This document shows, piece by piece, positions 18,401 through 24,654 of a DNA stretch of 24,654 nucleotides (within the stretch, counting starts at the first letter, position 1; each line of letters starts with the position of its first letter). The stretch is from contig NYZP01000007.1 in assembly GCA_002687175.1 (NCBI GenBank), positions 1 through 24,654 of the forward strand. The letters are read 5' to 3'. The stretch is from Parcubacteria group bacterium. GTDB lineage: Bacteria; Patescibacteria; ABY1; Buchananbacterales; UBA6539. The position numbers and the translations under genes are program-made. Below the pieces are notes generated by a model. That model was not told the DNA's origin. It saw nothing but the letters and a program-made list of their open reading frames with translations, and did not search any database.

Positions 18401-21217
18401 ATGACAGTTAAAGAATCAAAATTTAGTGCCAAAGAAAAAGAGATTTTAAAGTTTTGGCAAGACAATAAAATTTTCGAAAAGAGTATTGATAAAGATAGCC
18501 CTAAAGGCGATTATGTTTTTTATGATGGCCCGCCATTTGCTACGGGTCTACCACACTATGGCCACTTCGTGCCCAGCATAATTAAAGATGTAGTGCCCAG
18601 ATATTTTACGATGCGCGGTTATAAAGTAGAACGTAAATGGGGTTGGGATTGCCACGGTTTGCCAATTGAAAATATTGTCGAAAAAGAACTGGGTTTTAAA
18701 TCTAAAAAAGATATCATTAAATATGGTATTGATAAATTTAATGAGACTTGTCGTTCAAAAGTTTTAGAGTTTGCTGCCGAATGGGAAAAGACCATTCCCC
18801 GTTTAGGTCGCTGGGCGGACATGACAAATGCTTACAAGACCATGGATTTAGATTATATGGAAAGTGTTTGGTGGGTGTTCAAGAAACTTTGGGATAAAGA
18901 ATTAATCTATGAAGATTACAAATCAATCCACGTCTGTCCACGGTGCGAGACTACTTTGTCACAGCAAGAAGTTTCCGAAGGGTATAAAGATGTTAAGGAT
19001 TTGTCAGTTACTGCCAAGTTTGAGTTAGTTGATGAACCAGGCACATTTATTTTAGCCTGGACCACAACACCTTGGACTTTGCCAGGTAATGTTGCCTTGG
19101 CTATTGGTGAAGACATAAGTTATGTCAAAGTTGACTACGAAAAACAAAAGTTTATATTAGCCAAAGAAACTTTAGAAAATATTTTTAAAGATAAAAAATA
19201 TAAAGTTGTTGGTGCGATTAAAACCAAAGATTTAATTGGTAAAAAATATCAACCTTTGTTTGACGACTACGTTTCTTCTGACATTGAAAATAAAGAAAAT
19301 TTTTATACCGTCGTATTTGAAAATTTTGTAAATACCGAAGAAGGTACCGGCGTGGTTCATATTGCCCCGGCCTTTGGTGGAGATGACTACAGTTCATTTA
19401 AAAAAAATCATTTGCCATTTGTCCAGCACGTTAGAATGGATGGGGTGATTAAAGATGAGATAAAATCTTTGGCCGGACTATCGGTAAAACCAATTGATGA
19501 TCATCAATCAACTGACGTGGAAGTTGTTAAAAATTTAGCTCAAAAAAAACTGCTTTTTGAAAAAGAGAAATATGAACATAGCTATCCGCACTGTTGGCGC
19601 TGCGATACGCCGTTAATCAATTATGCTACTAGCTCCTGGTTTGTTAACGTTTATAAAATAAAAAGCAAACTCTTAAAAGAAGCCAAGAACATTAATTGGT
19701 CACCAGCTCACATTAAAGAAGGACGATTTGGTAAGTGGTTAGAAGGAGCCAGGGATTGGTCAATTTCTCGTCAGCGGTTTTGGGCTTCAGTAATACCAAT
19801 TTGGAAATGCCAAGAGTGTGAGAAAATGGAAGTTTTTGGCTCAGTTAAAGATTTAGAGAAAGCTTCTGGTCAGAAAATTAATGATTTGCACAAACACATA
19901 GTGGATAAAATCACCATAAAATGTAAATGTGGTAAAACGATGAATCGGATTCCAGACGTGCTAGATACTTGGTTTGATTCTGGTTCAATGCCCTATGCTC
20001 AACTTCATTATCCTTTTGCTAACGAAAAAAAGTTTGATAAAAATTTTCCAGCCGAGTTTATTTCCGAAGCAACAGACCAGACCAGAGCTTGGTTTTATTA
20101 CCAACACGTTATTGGTGTGGGTATTAAAAATACCAACGTTTTTAAGAATGTTATCGTCAATGGCATTGTATTGGCCGAAGATGGCAAAAAAATGTCCAAG
20201 AAATTAAAGAATTATCCTGATCCTAATGAAGTGATGGAGCAGTACGGGGCTGATGCTTTACGTTATTATCTTTTAACTTCGCCGGTGATGGAAGCGGAAA
20301 GCATTAATTTTTCAGAAAAAGAAGTTAAAGAAGCGTTACAAAAAAATATAATGTTAATTGGTAATGTTTTAAGTTTTTATTTGATGTATCAAAAAAATAA
20401 AAATTTTACCATCACTAAACCAGAAAATATTTTAGACCGTTGGATTTTAGCTAAACTTCATTTATTAAAACAAGAAGTGACGACTCAAATGGATAAGTAT
20501 AATTTGGTCAGAGCCAGCCGGCCAATTAGCGAATTTATTAATGAACTGTCCACTTGGTACTTAAGACGATCACGAGAAAGATTTAAACAAGGTGATCAAG
20601 ACGGTATTAATACTTTAGGTCATGTGTTGGTAGAATTTTCTAAAGTCATTGCACCGTTTATTCCTTTTACCGCCGAAGACATCTATCGACAGGTTTGTGG
20701 TGAAAAGGAATCAGTTCACCTAGAAGACTGGCCGGAAGCCGATAAAAAATATATTGATAAAAAATTAATTGAACAGATGGATTTAGTACGCAAGATAGCT
20801 GAAAAAGGTCTAGCCGCCAGAGCTGAAGCGGGATTAAAAATTAGACAACCTTTGCAAGGCTATGTCACTAGTCTAACAGCCAAACTCGACGGCGCTTTCA
20901 TGGAGCTAGTTACCGAAGAATTAAATATAAAAGAGTTGAGCTTTGCTAAAATTGATAAGCTGGATACCAAAATTTCAGCGGAATTAAAACTGGAAGGTTT
21001 TGCTCGAGAGTTAATTCGTCAAATCAATCAGTTACGTAAAGAAGATAATTTGACAATAGATGATAAAGTGGTACTATATCAGGACGGCTTAGACGATGTT
21101 TTCACCAAATTTGGTGATGAAATTCTAAAAGCTACTTCAGCCACGGCGGTTGAAACAGGCTCTATTAAAGGAATGAAAAAAGTTGAAGGAGGAAAAGTAG
21201 GTATAAAAAAGATTTAA
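18401..21217 (+). CDS. ileS: Isoleucyl-tRNA synthetase, eukaryote-like (IleS2) type
   Basis: 938 aa. The class I signature is 'FYDGPPFATGLPHYGH' (HIGH as HYGH, 52-55); 'KWGWDCHGLPIE' is the conserved block of the IleS2/eukaryotic-type branch. The editing (CP1) domain includes 'WTTTPWTLPGNVALAI'. The KMSKS loop is 'KMSKKLKNYPDP' (K597-K601). Zinc-finger-like Cys pairs occur at 'CPRC', 'CWRC', 'CQEC' and 'CKCG'. The C-terminal anticodon domain is somewhat shorter than in typical IleS2 (about 1030-1050 aa). It charges tRNA-Ile. IleS2-type enzymes are known for low mupirocin sensitivity (family knowledge, not tested here). Probably leaderless. Confidence 0.95.
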   Translation: MTVKESKFSAKEKEILKFWQDNKIFEKSIDKDSPKGDYVFYDGPPFATGLPHYGHFVPSIIKDVVPRYFTMRGYKVERKWGWDCHGLPIENIVEKELGFKSKKDIIKYGIDKFNETCRSKVLEFAAEWEKTIPRLGRWADMTNAYKTMDLDYMESVWWVFKKLWDKELIYEDYKSIHVCPRCETTLSQQEVSEGYKDVKDLSVTAKFELVDEPGTFILAWTTTPWTLPGNVALAIGEDISYVKVDYEKQKFILAKETLENIFKDKKYKVVGAIKTKDLIGKKYQPLFDDYVSSDIENKENFYTVVFENFVNTEEGTGVVHIAPAFGGDDYSSFKKNHLPFVQHVRMDGVIKDEIKSLAGLSVKPIDDHQSTDVEVVKNLAQKKLLFEKEKYEHSYPHCWRCDTPLINYATSSWFVNVYKIKSKLLKEAKNINWSPAHIKEGRFGKWLEGARDWSISRQRFWASVIPIWKCQECEKMEVFGSVKDLEKASGQKINDLHKHIVDKITIKCKCGKTMNRIPDVLDTWFDSGSMPYAQLHYPFANEKKFDKNFPAEFISEATDQTRAWFYYQHVIGVGIKNTNVFKNVIVNGIVLAEDGKKMSKKLKNYPDPNEVMEQYGADALRYYLLTSPVMEAESINFSEKEVKEALQKNIMLIGNVLSFYLMYQKNKNFTITKPENILDRWILAKLHLLKQEVTTQMDKYNLVRASRPISEFINELSTWYLRRSRERFKQGDQDGINTLGHVLVEFSKVIAPFIPFTAEDIYRQVCGEKESVHLEDWPEADKKYIDKKLIEQMDLVRKIAEKGLAARAEAGLKIRQPLQGYVTSLTAKLDGAFMELVTEELNIKELSFAKIDKLDTKISAELKLEGFARELIRQINQLRKEDNLTIDDKVVLYQDGLDDVFTKFGDEILKATSATAVETGSIKGMKKVEGGKVGIKKI

Positions 21218-21222
21218 TTAAT

Positions 21223-21330
21223 TTTGTCATTGCGAGCGAACGCCTGTCCGCCTTTGGCGGGAAGTGAGCGTGGCAATCTCAGTTTGCAGAGATTGCTTCA
21301 CCCTGCTTTGCAGGGGTTCGCAATGACAAA
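21223..21330. repeat. REP-like intergenic palindromic repeat with three arms
   Basis: The ends TTTGTCATTGCGA and TCGCAATGACAAA are a perfect 13-bp inverted repeat. Inside are CCGCC-TTT-GGCGG, GGCAATCTC...GAGATTGC and CCCTG...CAGGG hairpins. GTCATTGCGAGCGAA...GGCAATCTC elements of this type are dispersed in many bacterial genomes. The right edge supplies part of the AAGGA SD of the next gene. Confidence 0.85.
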
Positions 21331-21341
21331 GGATATATATT

Positions 21342-22337
21342 ATGAATATTCAAGAAATATATGAATTAGGAGTGAAGTTGGGGATCAATGCTGATCTTCG
21401 TGGTTCGGCTAAGGTTAAAAAAAATCTAAAACGAGTTAATGATAAATATGATAAATTAAGCTCGGAAGACAAAAAGCATTTTGATAAAGAAAGACTGTGG
21501 AACCCTTATTCGGATACTAGAGTTTACGTTGACCACAAGAAAGAAGTAAAAAAAGTTTTAGTGGGTATTGATATCAAAGCCTCAGAAATCTTAATTGCCA
21601 AGGAATTAGGTTGTGATTTGATAATTGGCCACCACCCAATTGGTAGTGCCTTGTCTGATTTGCATGACGTCATGTATTTACAGGCTGAAGTGTTGGCTGA
21701 TTATGGGGTGCCAATTAATATTGCCGAATCAATGGTTAAAGAAAGAATGGACGAAGTAGCTCGCGGAACATCGCCAATTAATACTTATCGTAGCGTGGAT
21801 ACGGCCAAACTTTTTAACATCGGTTTGATGTGTTGCCACACCCCAACCGATAATTTAGTGGCTAATTTTTTGAAAGAAAAAATGAATAAAGCCAAGCCCG
21901 AGTATGTTGGCGATGTTTTAGAAGTATTACGCGATATCGAGGAATACCAAATCGCCCGAACTCAAAAAATGGGACCAACCTTGTTTGCTGGTAATAAAGA
22001 TAACTATGCCGGTAAAGTAGTCTTAACCGAAATTACTGGTGGGACTGAAGGGGCGGTTGGTATTTATGAAAAAATGTCTAATGCCGGAATTGGCACCATC
22101 GTTGGGATGCACATGGCTGAAGATCGTAAAAAGGAAGCCCAGAAATATCACATGAATATTGTAATTGCTGGACATATGTCTTCTGATTCATTAGGTGTTA
22201 ATCTTTTTTTAGATGAACTGGAGAAAAAAGGAATTGAGATAGTGCCATGTTCCGGATTAATTAGAGTTAGTCGGGTGAAAAAGTCTAAACCAAAGTCTAA
22301 AGTCAAGAAAAAAGTTGTTAAGAAAAAAAGGAAATAA
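21342..22337 (+). CDS. NIF3-like metal-binding protein (YbgI/DUF34 family)
   Basis: 331 aa. Family metal-site motifs are visible: 'LGCDLIIGHHPIG' (the HH pair), 'GLMCCHTPTDN', 'AGIGTIVGMHMAED' and 'MNIVIAGHMSSDSLGVN'. NIF3 proteins form ring-shaped di-metal assemblies; they are annotated as GTP cyclohydrolase I type 2 homologues, but the true function is uncertain. The last ~20 residues are a Lys-rich tail (KSKPKSKVKKKVVKKKRK) beyond the fold, comparable to the basic ends of other proteins in this window. SD AAGGA (21329-21333) is 8 nt before ATG and partly made by the REP element. It may be transcribed from ileS through the repeat. Confidence 0.75.
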   Translation: MNIQEIYELGVKLGINADLRGSAKVKKNLKRVNDKYDKLSSEDKKHFDKERLWNPYSDTRVYVDHKKEVKKVLVGIDIKASEILIAKELGCDLIIGHHPIGSALSDLHDVMYLQAEVLADYGVPINIAESMVKERMDEVARGTSPINTYRSVDTAKLFNIGLMCCHTPTDNLVANFLKEKMNKAKPEYVGDVLEVLRDIEEYQIARTQKMGPTLFAGNKDNYAGKVVLTEITGGTEGAVGIYEKMSNAGIGTIVGMHMAEDRKKEAQKYHMNIVIAGHMSSDSLGVNLFLDELEKKGIEIVPCSGLIRVSRVKKSKPKSKVKKKVVKKKRK

Positions 22338-22347
22338 TATAAAAAAG

Positions 22348-22377
22348 AAACTCCTCGGGAAACCGGGGAGTTTTTTT
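22348..22377. terminator. Bidirectional terminator
   Basis: AAACTCCTCGG, GAAA tetraloop, CCGGGGAGTTT (11 bp, one G-U) with T-runs on both strands, between converging genes. Confidence 0.9.
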
Positions 22378-22388
22378 GATCCTGCAGA

Positions 22389-23225
22389 TCAAAATTCGAT
22401 GGCGATTGCGGTTGCTTCACCGTGTTCGCCCAAAGAACGAGTCCATTTAAGTATCTTTTCAAGGCCGCCTTTATTCTTTCCGCCAGATTGATAACGGCTG
22501 ATTAGATTTTCCCCCAGTGTGTCCTCACTTCGTGAGATATCGAATCCCACGAAACTGTCCGTGAAGATTATCAAGCGCGCCAATAACTTTCTTTTGATCT
22601 GAATCTGGCGCCAACAGCGAGCCAGCTGGTGCTGCCCATTAAATAAACTGAAGTTAAAGCCAGCTGGTGCCGATGGAGAGTTGACAAATCGTATTCTCAT
22701 ACCCACCTGCATGAAAAAATGTTCATCCCACATCAAGGCAATGTCCCCGCCATTTTTAGCCAGCAGTTCTCTTTGCGCTTTGACTATTTCAATTTCGTAG
22801 GCCAATTTCGGATTGGCAATGACTCGTACGCTGCCGTCACACATCTGGTAGACGCCCAAGGCATCTGAAGCCTGAATAATATCGACGTGTTTCTCTCCAA
22901 GATGAACTAATATGGCCGCAGCTCCAGGCAATTTATCGCCTTCGTCGAGCGGTAAAGAGTTTGCCATCGCAAACTCTTTAATTCTTTCGTTAGCCTCTAG
23001 AGCTAATTGTTCAAGAGACATACTGCCGTTTGCACTTTCGAAGGTTGTTTTGATAATGTCAACGACACATTGTCCGCCCGACTTGCCACCAATATTTTTT
23101 GGACCATCTCGATATTTGTGGGTTTCGCTAACACCATCTAAGACTCCGACAAACTTCCGACCAATGAAGGAGGCGTCTTCTTCGAGATTTGATTTACCTC
23201 TATCCAACAAGCTGGAAATTTGCAT
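22389..23225 (-). CDS. PP2C-like protein phosphatase
   Basis: 278 aa from ATG 23225, chosen because GGGAGGGAG lies just upstream; an ATG at 23243 lacks an SD. PP2C-type metal-binding positions are recognisable: 'NLEEDASFIG' (E16/D17), 'GVLDGVSE' (D30-G31), 'GAAAILVHLGEKHVDIIQAS' as the central beta strands, 'LIIFTDSFVG' (D223), and 'GEATAIAIEF' (E270) where PP2C ends 'DDATAIVV'. 'DALGVYQMCDG' matches the usual 'GDS-YLYRDG' strand. The family dephosphorylates Ser/Thr in Mg/Mn-dependent fashion. No Ser/Thr kinase is adjacent. A divergent promoter TTGACA-17-TACTCT (23283-23311) is possible. Confidence 0.65.
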   Translation of the reverse strand: MQISSLLDRGKSNLEEDASFIGRKFVGVLDGVSETHKYRDGPKNIGGKSGGQCVVDIIKTTFESANGSMSLEQLALEANERIKEFAMANSLPLDEGDKLPGAAAILVHLGEKHVDIIQASDALGVYQMCDGSVRVIANPKLAYEIEIVKAQRELLAKNGGDIALMWDEHFFMQVGMRIRFVNSPSAPAGFNFSLFNGQHQLARCWRQIQIKRKLLARLIIFTDSFVGFDISRSEDTLGENLISRYQSGGKNKGGLEKILKWTRSLGEHGEATAIAIEF

Positions 23226-23282
23226 GTACTCCCTCCCTATCATTACAGCCGTAGATGCGATTAGTGGAACTAACTGAATTTT

Positions 23283-23311
23283 AGAGTATTATAAAAAATA
23301 GATTTTGTCAA
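23283..23311 (-). promoter_or_regulatory. Possible promoter of the PP2C-like gene
   Basis: On the minus strand TTGACA (23306-23311), 17 nt, TACTCT (23283-23288). The -10 match is weak. Confidence 0.4.
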
Positions 23312-23370
23312 AAAAAAGAGGGCAGTGGCACTCGGATTAAATAAATTTTAACTTATTCCGTAGATTTTTG

Positions 23371-23399
23371 TTGACAATATTTTTGGGATATTTTATTAT
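23371..23399 (+). promoter_or_regulatory. Promoter of the 65-aa gene
   Basis: TTGACA (23371-23376), 17 nt, TATTAT (23394-23399). Confidence 0.75.
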
Positions 23400-23456
23400 T
23401 AAATACCATTGGTAATTAATTTTTCATTGAACCTTGAACCTTGTAAGGAGTAGGCC

Positions 23457-23654
23457 ATGAAAACAACAGTCGGTACAATATATTCTGCCCTACAACGAGC
23501 AAGGGCGGAACAAAAGGGAGGAAAAGAAAACGAAGAGGGTGCCGCTATTGCAGAAGTGCATCTGGAGAGAGTACTTCAAGATTGCAAATTGACGGTCACA
23601 CTGAGTGCTGGTGATGCAACTGTTTGTGGAACTTTTTTGTCCGTATCTTCATAA
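23457..23654 (+). CDS. Orphan 65-aa protein, function unknown
   Basis: ATG 23457 follows AAGGAG with a 6-nt spacer. The sequence starts MKTTVGTIYSALQRARAEQK (helical), then a Gly/Glu-rich link ('GGKENEEGAAIAE'), a second helix ('VHLERVLQDCK'), and two strands ('LTVTLSAGDATVCGTFLSVSS'). There is no signal peptide or membrane helix, and no family is recognised. It has a consensus-like promoter and a strong terminator, so it is an independent monocistronic gene like those at 1093 and 18090. Confidence 0.65.
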   Translation: MKTTVGTIYSALQRARAEQKGGKENEEGAAIAEVHLERVLQDCKLTVTLSAGDATVCGTFLSVSS

Positions 23655-23679
23655 GACTTCATTTGTTTTTCAACGCCAC

Positions 23680-23710
23680 AAAGCTCTCGGTTCTTACCTA
23701 GAGCTTTTTT
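23680..23710 (+). terminator. Intrinsic terminator
   Basis: AAAGCTCT (23680-23687) and AGAGCTTT (23700-23707) around GGT-TCTT-ACC, then a T-run. Confidence 0.85.
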
Positions 23711-23718
23711 CTTTTTGT

Positions 23719-23753
23719 CAAAAGAAAAAACCCACGACTTAAAGTCAGTGGGT
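23719..23753 (-). terminator. rpiB terminator (minus strand)
   Basis: On the minus strand ACCCAC-T-GACT, TTA, AGTC-GTGGGT, then six T (23725-23730). The rpiB stop codon (23745-23747) is inside the hairpin. Confidence 0.85.
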
Positions 23754-24203
23754 GATGGTATTAAAGGCATTGAGCCGACGAATATGCCTTTCTTCATTAG
23801 AGAAAGGAGTCTCCAGGAAACATTTGACTGCCTCAATGGCAACACTTTCACGAACAAAACGAGCACCAATGGATAAAACATTGGCATCATTGTGCTCACG
23901 GCACAACGGAACCAATGAAAGGTCATTACAATTCAAAACGGCAGCCCGTACATTAGGGTAACGGTTAGCCACCATGGCCTCACCTTGACCCGATCCACCA
24001 AAGATGATGCCAACTCGATTTATCGGATCATCATCTATCTCTACTGCTACCCCTTTTATAAATTCCGGATAGTTATCTTCGGGGTCAAGCTCGAAAGCCC
24101 CCATATCACTGACCGCAAAACCATTTTCGATTAACCAAGCTTTAACTTCTTCCTTTAATGGATAGCCGGCATGATCTGTTCCTAGGTATATTCTTTTTTC
24201 CAT
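23745..24203 (-). CDS. rpiB: Ribose-5-phosphate isomerase B, Glu-type active site
   Basis: 152 aa. ATG 24203 follows AAGGAGGTG. The N-terminus 'YLGTDHAGYPLKEEVKAWL' has the phosphate/sugar-binding D10-H11. 'GIIFGGSGQGEAMVANR' replaces the catalytic Cys of the E. coli enzyme and carries E75, the same residue number and context (GGSGxGE) as the Glu base described for Mycobacterium tuberculosis RpiB. 'CREHNDANVLSIGARFV' is the conserved C-terminal block. It interconverts ribose-5-phosphate and ribulose-5-phosphate in the non-oxidative pentose pathway. A related allose/galactose-phosphate isomerase (LacA/B family) cannot be excluded. It is divergent from ruvA with overlapping -35 boxes. Confidence 0.88.
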   Translation of the reverse strand: MEKRIYLGTDHAGYPLKEEVKAWLIENGFAVSDMGAFELDPEDNYPEFIKGVAVEIDDDPINRVGIIFGGSGQGEAMVANRYPNVRAAVLNCNDLSLVPLCREHNDANVLSIGARFVRESVAIEAVKCFLETPFSNEERHIRRLNAFNTITH

Positions 24204-24238
24204 TTTGCACCTCCTTGAAAGATCAACAAAGTAATCTT

Positions 24239-24267
24239 AACTTATAGTTAAACAAAATTTTTGTCAA
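24239..24267 (-). promoter_or_regulatory. rpiB promoter
   Basis: On the minus strand TTGACA (24262-24267), 17 nt, TAAGTT (24239-24244). Its -35 overlaps that of the ruvA promoter. Confidence 0.6.
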
Positions 24268-24289
24268 TTTTTAAAATTTAAGTTAAGAT
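24261..24289 (+). promoter_or_regulatory. ruvA promoter (leaderless)
   Basis: TTGTCA (24261-24266), 17 nt, TAAGAT (24284-24289). ATG 24299 is 9 nt after the -10 box. Confidence 0.6.
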
Positions 24290-24298
24290 ATAGCTATT

Positions 24299-24654
24299 AT
24301 GATTGCCTCAATCAATGGAAAAGTTAGTTATAAATCCCCAGAGTTACGCAAAGACTCCTATTTTGTGGTGGAAGCCCATGGGGTTGGTTATAAAATTTTT
24401 TCGCCTTTAAGTAATTTAAAAAAATTAAAAGAAGGGGATGAGGTTTTAGTTTTTACTTACATGGCCGTGTCGGAAAGAGCCTTAGATCTCTATGGTTTTT
24501 TGGATCCAGCTGATAAAACTTTTTTTACCCTCTTATTAGATGTTCCAGGTATTGGCCCTAAATCAGCTGTAGGTATTTTAGGTAAAACAACCATGGCCGA
24601 AGTACAACAAGCAATTATTGATGACAACCCGGAAGTGCTGACCAAAATGTCTGG
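24299..24654 (+). CDS. ruvA: Holliday junction helicase subunit RuvA, N-terminal part
   Basis: 118 codons are visible before the window ends. 'MIASINGKVSYKSPELR' and 'YFVVEAHGVGYKIFSP' form the OB-fold of domain I, 'ALDLYGFLDPADKTFF' its end, and 'LLLDVPGIGPKSAVGIL' the first helix-hairpin-helix of domain II that binds the junction DNA. RuvA tetramers load RuvB for branch migration in recombination. The start is fixed by MIAxINGK, the usual N-terminus. No SD; the promoter places the start site at most a few nt from the ATG. Confidence 0.93.
   Translation, partial: MIASINGKVSYKSPELRKDSYFVVEAHGVGYKIFSPLSNLKKLKEGDEVLVFTYMAVSERALDLYGFLDPADKTFFTLLLDVPGIGPKSAVGILGKTTMAEVQQAIIDDNPEVLTKMS

Noticed and set aside
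22912..23277. 121-aa plus-strand frame opposite the PP2C-like gene
   Set aside because: The minus-strand protein has recognisable phosphatase motifs and a strong SD; the plus frame has neither.
23576..23926. 116-aa minus-strand frame overlapping rpiB in another frame
   Set aside because: It crosses two terminators and the rpiB coding region; no SD.

Overview
The window looks like a chromosome segment of an AT-rich bacterium of the Candidate Phyla Radiation (Patescibacteria). This is inferred from several things: small orphan membrane and surface proteins, a surface protein with the 'NYQGKM' start-of-mature-domain motif, a 7TM-GAF histidine kinase, secreted HEXXH proteins with a 'PFPNAKTYESWYG' type repeat, and core genes (argS, ileS, ruvA, rpiB, tag) scattered among proteins I cannot name. 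No rRNA, tRNA or CRISPR was seen.

Layout. 1-600: a minus-strand pair, the N-terminus of a secreted protein and an excisionase-like HTH gene, with an operator-rich promoter. 600-1092: non-coding, with hairpins. 1093-2888: an orphan cytosolic protein and a membrane-anchored HEXXH protein, each with its own promoter, Shine-Dalgarno (SD) sequence and terminator. 3002-4548: a two-gene unit with an asparaginase-like protein lacking catalytic residues and a nucleoside deoxyribosyltransferase-like protein carrying a ribbon-helix-helix tail. 4572-5306: terminator, strong promoter, a leader with a hairpin and tiny ORF, a 94-aa orphan, and a ~200-nt inverted-repeat element (structured RNA or MITE-like). 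5392-10194: a tight four-gene operon of 7TM sensor-only protein, alpha-oxoamine synthase, GNAT acyltransferase and 7TM-GAF histidine kinase. 10250-10505: a self-contained 32-aa peptide cassette. 10543-13353: two exported proteins, a metallopeptidase and a calcium-repeat L,D-transpeptidase, with a divergent small membrane-protein gene between them. 13391-14496: three more minus-strand small membrane proteins. 14616-17378: argS, a heptanucleotide repeat, a duplicated and broken response regulator, an intact response regulator and a ferredoxin. 17438-24654: tag, an ACP-like small protein, ileS (eukaryote-like type), a REP-type repeat, a NIF3-like gene, a PP2C-like phosphatase, a small orphan, rpiB and the start of ruvA.

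The most interesting candidate system is the 5392-10194 operon. An alpha-oxoamine synthase and an acyltransferase sandwiched between a membrane sensor and a membrane histidine kinase recalls the CqsA/CqsS and LqsA/LqsS alpha-hydroxyketone signalling loci. This is inference: a plain KBL/AONS/SPT enzyme is the conservative alternative.

Gene-expression signals fall into two styles. Small orphan genes have strong AAGGAGG-type SD sequences, near-consensus promoters and private terminators. Several core genes (ileS, tag, ruvA) and the 10543 metallopeptidase have the -10 box only 6-9 nt before the ATG and so are probably leaderless. The AT-rich 3002-10194 block mostly lacks SD sequences. All domain calls come from reading motifs in the translated sequence; no database search was possible.
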